This document shows positions 60,225 through 64,000 of a stretch of DNA of 64,000 nt, one piece after another. This DNA comes from Wenzhouxiangella sp. XN201 (GTDB taxonomy: Bacteria; Pseudomonadota; Gammaproteobacteria; Xanthomonadales; Wenzhouxiangellaceae), in contig NZ_JAAIVI010000017.1 in NCBI RefSeq assembly GCF_011008905.1, positions 496,001 to 560,000 of the forward strand, given 5' to 3'. The translations under genes and the position numbers were made by a program. Position 1 is the first letter of the stretch, and the number at the start of each line of letters is the position of its first letter. Below the pieces are notes generated by a model that saw nothing but the letters and a program-made list of their open reading frames with translations, had not been told where the DNA came from and searched no databases.

Positions 60225-62153
60225 ATGGGGACCATGCGGATCCTGTTTATGGACGAGACGACGCATGCCGCTGCAGATGGGGAGCCAGTTGGTCGGTTCC
60301 GCCTTGACGGGCTTCGAGTGGATGTGGCCACTGGCCGGATTGTTGGTCCCGGCGGTAGTGAGCGCGTCGATCCCAAGGTCATGCAGGTGCTTGAAGCCCT
60401 GGTCATCGCCGCAGGTGGTGTCGTGACCCGCACGGAGTTGCTGGACCGGATCTGGCATGACCGGGTGGTGACCGAGGATGTGGTTTCCCGGTGCATCTAC
60501 CAGCTCCGGCGGCACTTGGTGCTTGCCGGCGGCGACCAGCGCTTCCGCCGCCTCATCGAGACCCTGCCGCGACGTGGCTATCGCCTCCGCGTCAAGCCGG
60601 AACCCCTGGCGGAAAACGACCTGGACGAGCCCCGTGGTCGCCCGACAAGACTGGCGGCGATGATCCTGGTGTTGCTTTCGGTGGCCGCCGCATGGTGGTT
60701 TAATCCCTGGTATGGCGGTCTCCCGTCGGGTGACGAGATCCCGGCTGACCGTGACGCAATCGTCGTGGTATTGCCCTTCGCCGATCTCAGTGCCGCCGGC
60801 GACAAGGGTTACCTGGCCGACGGCATTACCGAGGAGTTGATCAATGTGCTGGCCGGCCTGCCTGAATTGCGAGTGATAGCCCGAACCTCGTCATTTTCCT
60901 TCAAGGGCCAGTTCCCGGATATCGCCACGGTGGCGTCGACCCTGAATGTGACCCACGTGCTGGAAGGCAGTGTACGATCGTCCGGTAACCGCATCCGCGT
61001 GACCGCGCAGCTTATTGATGCCGGCAACAGCTCACACCTCTGGTCCGAAACCTTCGAGCGCGAACTGGGCGACATTTTCATCATCCAGGACGACATTGCC
61101 CGATCGGTTGCCAGCGCCCTTGAGATCAGCCTGGCCGGCGACATGGAAGCCCGCGAGCCGCGGCTCACTGATCCGCGAGCCTATGCCCGCAACGTGGAGG
61201 CACGCTTCCTGCTGCACCGCAGGGAAACCGGCGATCTGCTGCAAGCCCAGGCGCTGTTCCGGGAAGCCGTGGAACTGGATCCGGATATGGTCGAAGCCTG
61301 GGCCGGGCTGGCCGGTGCCTATTACCTTCTGGCAGCGCATGGCGAGATGCCGGAAGCACAAGCCCTGGAGCAAATGCGGTCGGCTGCCGAACGCGCCATC
61401 GCGCTGGACCCGGAACACCCGGAGGCTTATTCCCGACTGGCCCAATGGTATTACTACAAGGGAGAGGTCGATACCGCCAGGGAGTTGTTCGACAAGGCCG
61501 TGGCTCGGGGCCGCAACAATGCCCTGATTCTGGGCAACCTGGCTGGGATGGCCAAGGCGCGGAATGATCTGGACCAGGCCGTGTCCCTGATGCGCGAGGC
61601 CCTGGCCATCGATCCGCTGTCCGCTGTCAATCGCTTCAACCTGGCCAACTTGCTGATCATGAACGGCCAGTTTGCCGAAGCCCGCGAACTGATCGAGCAA
61701 TCCCTACGTCTGCTGCAGGGAGAACGGGTCCAGCAGATCCTGCACCACATGTTGGGTCGGCTCCACCTGCTGGAAGGCGATCCGCAGGCGGCCCTGGCAC
61801 TGTCCCGGGAACTGGGCGATACGGCGGAAGCCGACTGGTTGGAGGCCATGGCTCGGGTAGTGATCGACGGTACTTTGCCGGATGCCGAGGTTGTGGCACG
61901 TCTGCAGGCTGCTTCCATGGACTTGCCGGAACTACGTCTCGCCGAACTGTATGCCTTCGCCGGACTCCCGAATCCGGCCTTCGAATGGCTGCAGCGTGGC
62001 TACAGGTTACGGGAAGAGGGCTACCTGGCGCGGCGCGAGTACATAAGCTTTGCCCTGGCGTCGGAGTTCCTGCGGCCGCTGGGGACTGACCCGCGCTGGG
62101 ACGAGTGGCTGGCGGTGGCAACTTCGCGCGGGACAACAACGACGGCCGACTGA
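60225..62153 (+). CDS. Membrane-bound wHTH (CadC-type) regulator with TPR repeats
   Basis: This 642-residue protein has an OmpR/CadC-type winged helix at about residues 20-125 (VDPKVMQVLEALVIAAGGVV, LLDRIWHDRVVTEDVVSR, RRLIETLPRRGYRLRV). A membrane helix follows near 140-158 (LAAMILVLLSVAAAWWF), then a TolB-like domain (VVVLPFADLSAAGDKGYLAD, TEELINVLAGLPELRVIART) and about six TPR units (VEAWAGLAGAYYLLA, AYSRLAQWYYYKGEVDTARE). It should bind DNA in the cytoplasm and sense a periplasmic signal. An in-frame ATG at 60234 is an alternative start. Targets are unknown; the divergent haloperoxidase gene upstream is a candidate. Confidence 0.9.
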   Translation: MGTMRILFMDETTHAAADGEPVGRFRLDGLRVDVATGRIVGPGGSERVDPKVMQVLEALVIAAGGVVTRTELLDRIWHDRVVTEDVVSRCIYQLRRHLVLAGGDQRFRRLIETLPRRGYRLRVKPEPLAENDLDEPRGRPTRLAAMILVLLSVAAAWWFNPWYGGLPSGDEIPADRDAIVVVLPFADLSAAGDKGYLADGITEELINVLAGLPELRVIARTSSFSFKGQFPDIATVASTLNVTHVLEGSVRSSGNRIRVTAQLIDAGNSSHLWSETFERELGDIFIIQDDIARSVASALEISLAGDMEAREPRLTDPRAYARNVEARFLLHRRETGDLLQAQALFREAVELDPDMVEAWAGLAGAYYLLAAHGEMPEAQALEQMRSAAERAIALDPEHPEAYSRLAQWYYYKGEVDTARELFDKAVARGRNNALILGNLAGMAKARNDLDQAVSLMREALAIDPLSAVNRFNLANLLIMNGQFAEARELIEQSLRLLQGERVQQILHHMLGRLHLLEGDPQAALALSRELGDTAEADWLEAMARVVIDGTLPDAEVVARLQAASMDLPELRLAELYAFAGLPNPAFEWLQRGYRLREEGYLARREYISFALASEFLRPLGTDPRWDEWLAVATSRGTTTTAD

Positions 62154-62471
62154 TTATCGCGCGGCGCGGGGCAGTCTTCCACCACATCCGGTTCCTCTCC
62201 AATTTCCCCGACCAGGCTTTGGTGGCCAGATTGATTGGCTGAAATCTTGTGATCTGGTGATAGTGCGATTCATGACGCTATGTATCCCGTTGCTTCTTGC
62301 CACTTCGCCTTAGGCGGAGTAGGTCCAGCTGATCAGGGACTGAGATCATCTCCGGGATCGGCTGCTGTCTGAAAATGTATCCCCCGGCGAGGACGAACCC
62401 GGGCCGGGCGACCACGCGATGTGCGTCAGCGACGCGGGTGCCATCCGCAGGGAAAACAGGAACGCTTCTTG
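62154..62471. other. Gene-free interval between convergent genes
   Basis: No gene, repeat copy or clear terminator was recognised. One short GCCTTAGGC palindrome lies near 62310. Confidence 0.4.
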
Positions 62472-62975
62472 CTATTCGCTCGGACGATGGCCGTAGCTTA
62501 GAACCCGCGTGACTCGCCAGCGGTGTCCATCATTGCGCCAGATGGTGGTAAATTCCGCCACGCCCGGACAATCGCCGGTGGCGAATTCGCAGAACCGGTG
62601 CTTGCCGATCGCAATGGCGCCGAAGTTCGCGATCGGGTGGATCTCCAGACTGCCCTCGATGCGCTCGCGCCAGTAGTTTCCGCAGGCGTTTTTACGCGTT
62701 GCTTCGATCATCTCGTCGCGTGAGAAGGTCGCTCCACCCTGATCATGATAGAACTCGACGTCCTCGGCGAAAAAGGCCTCATGCCGCGCCAACTCTTCCG
62801 GATCTTCGCAATTGTTGAATGCTTCGAAAAGAGCCGTGTCGAGCGAGGCAATGGTCGTTTCCAGGCTGGCGGGCGCTTCGTCAGCCAAAATAGCCATCGA
62901 GTAAATGAGTGCCGCCCCTGTCAGACTGAAACGAATGCATGCTGAGATGTTCAATGTACTGTTCCCGATCACCAA
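62472..62975 (-). CDS. Exported NTF2-like (DUF4440) protein
   Basis: This 167-residue protein has a hydrophobic N-terminal segment (FSLTGAALIYSMAILA) that should direct export. One NTF2-like domain follows (LDTALFEAFNNCEDPEELAR, EDVEFYHDQGGATFSRDEMI, FATGDCPGVAEFTTIW, RWRVTRVLSYGH). Three Cys could form a disulphide. The function is not predictable from the fold. Divergent from the acyl-CoA dehydrogenase gene. Confidence 0.82.
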   Translation of the reverse strand: MVIGNSTLNISACIRFSLTGAALIYSMAILADEAPASLETTIASLDTALFEAFNNCEDPEELARHEAFFAEDVEFYHDQGGATFSRDEMIEATRKNACGNYWRERIEGSLEIHPIANFGAIAIGKHRFCEFATGDCPGVAEFTTIWRNDGHRWRVTRVLSYGHRPSE

Positions 62976-63072
62976 TCGGTATTATCGAACAGTGTCATCC
63001 TGATGGCCTGTGCCGATAGTCATTGAGCTCTCCGGAGCTGTCCGGATCTATGCTTAACAAGGGAGATTGTTC

Positions 63073-64000
63073 ATGACCGAAGCGTTGCTCGATCGGCGGG
63101 ATCTCGAATTCCAGCTCTACGAGGTGCTGGATACGGCTGGGCTGTGCGAGCGGGAGCGGTTTCGCGAGCATGATCGTGACACCTTCGACGCGGTGATCGA
63201 TTCGGCCGATCGCATCGCCAGGGAGAAATTCGCGCCGCACAACGCTGTGGCCGACCGCGAGGAACCACGTTTCGTCGACGGGCGGGTCAAGATGCGGCCC
63301 GAGGTCAAGGAAGCGATCAACGCCTATGCCGAGGCCGGTTTCATTGCCGGGCGCTACGACGAGGCGCTCGGAGGCATGCAGCTGCCCGAGAGCGTCATGA
63401 CCGCCTGCAATGGCTTTTTCGTTGCGGCCAATCCCGGGACCGCCGGCTATCCCTTCCTGACCATGGCGGCGGCCAATGTGATCCGGCTGTTCGGGTCTCA
63501 GTTGCAGCGCTCGACCTACCTTCCGCCCATGCTCGACGGCCGGTTTACAGGCACCATGGCGCTGACCGAACCGCAGGCTGGTTCCTCACTGGCCGATCTG
63601 ACCACTTCGGCCACGCCCACTGAGGACGATCATTACCTGATCCGGGGCGCCAAGCTCTACATTTCAGGTGGCGAACACGAACTCGCCGACAACATCATTC
63701 ACCTGGTACTCGCCCGCATAAAGGGCGCACCCGCCGGCGTGAAGGGCATTTCCATGTTCATCGTGCCCAAGTACCGGCTGGACGCCGACGGCAGTCCGGC
63801 TGAACGCAATGGAATTTCGTTGGCCGGGCTGATCCACAAGCTGGGTTACCGCGGAACCACGTCCACCGCCCTGAGCTTCGGCGACGACGCGCCGTGCCAC
63901 GGCTACCTGGTGGGCGAGCCGCACCAGGGCCTGAAATATATGTTCCAGATGATGAACGAGGCCCGCCTGGGTGTCGGTTTCGGCGCAGCGGCCATCGGCT
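63073..64000 (+). CDS. Acyl-CoA dehydrogenase, 5' part
   Basis: The frame opens at ATG 63073 with AAGGGAG upstream and runs off the window after about 309 codons. It shows the acyl-CoA dehydrogenase fold: an N-terminal helical domain (RIAREKFAPHNAVADREEPR) and the FAD/substrate region MALTEPQAGSSLADL. LYISGGEHELADNIIHLVLA and KLGYRGTTSTALSFGD follow. The wording suggests the larger AcdH/DmdC-like branch with an extended C-terminus, which lies outside the window. It would oxidise acyl-CoA thioesters, feeding electrons to ETF. Confidence 0.93.
   Translation, partial: MTEALLDRRDLEFQLYEVLDTAGLCERERFREHDRDTFDAVIDSADRIAREKFAPHNAVADREEPRFVDGRVKMRPEVKEAINAYAEAGFIAGRYDEALGGMQLPESVMTACNGFFVAANPGTAGYPFLTMAAANVIRLFGSQLQRSTYLPPMLDGRFTGTMALTEPQAGSSLADLTTSATPTEDDHYLIRGAKLYISGGEHELADNIIHLVLARIKGAPAGVKGISMFIVPKYRLDADGSPAERNGISLAGLIHKLGYRGTTSTALSFGDDAPCHGYLVGEPHQGLKYMFQMMNEARLGVGFGAAAIG

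Overview
The window is about 64 kb of GC-rich chromosome, probably from a gammaproteobacterium of the Lysobacterales/Xanthomonadales type, perhaps Wenzhouxiangella-like. That placement is an inference from the trp gene order, the many exported peptidases, hydrolases and lipoproteins, an IPTL-CTERM-like tail and a stand-alone EF-G of the fusA2 type. No rRNA, tRNA, CRISPR array, integrase or transposase gene was recognised.

Layout. Bases 1-601 hold the end of a secreted InlB/Listeria-Bacteroides repeat protein. Bases 811-5448 are a trp operon (trpE, a ClpP-like lipoprotein gene, trpG, trpD, trpC). Bases 5450-12625 form an accessory region with several AT-rich stretches: two unknown genes, a reverse transcriptase gene with a SLATT-like membrane-protein gene behind a highly structured leader, a two-gene module ending in an XRE-ImmA/IrrE metallopeptidase, and an unknown gene with a HEPN-like RNxxxH motif. 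Bases 12632-31074 are mostly single genes for exported proteins: a haem-binding propeller lipoprotein, a P1 (S58) peptidase, NTF2-like lipoproteins, an ABC exporter, an FG-GAP/formylglycine-enzyme-like protein, an RCC1 protein, alpha/beta hydrolases, an exported RidA protein and a FrnE-like DsbA protein. Bases 31243-44458 hold the EF-G, an S9 peptidase, a DUF2855 protein, an IPTL-CTERM-like protein, a metzincin-like protease with a coupled partner, a beta-helix surface protein, a PQQ sugar dehydrogenase and a membrane protein. Bases 44653-64000 carry a frameshifted BclA-type domain, a candidate small RNA, hydrolases, a DUF808 protein, two amidohydrolases, a pectinacetylesterase fusion, a CocE hydrolase, a vanadium haloperoxidase, a wHTH-TPR regulator and the start of an acyl-CoA dehydrogenase gene.

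Two features dominate. First, the RT-SLATT pair is preceded by a 137-nt element: a perfect 13-bp closing stem around five consecutive hairpins, with a promoter-like sequence upstream. This is the arrangement expected of a reverse-transcriptase system with its own non-coding RNA. Second, about 30 full or partial copies of one intergenic repeat, with termini AACCAGGACACCCACGATT and AATTCGTGGGTGTCCTGG, are scattered from 9 kb to 56.7 kb. Every copy that could be oriented lies in the same direction whatever the direction of its neighbours, and many begin a few bases after a plus-strand stop codon. Strand-specific insertion by a single-strand transposase encoded elsewhere would explain this.
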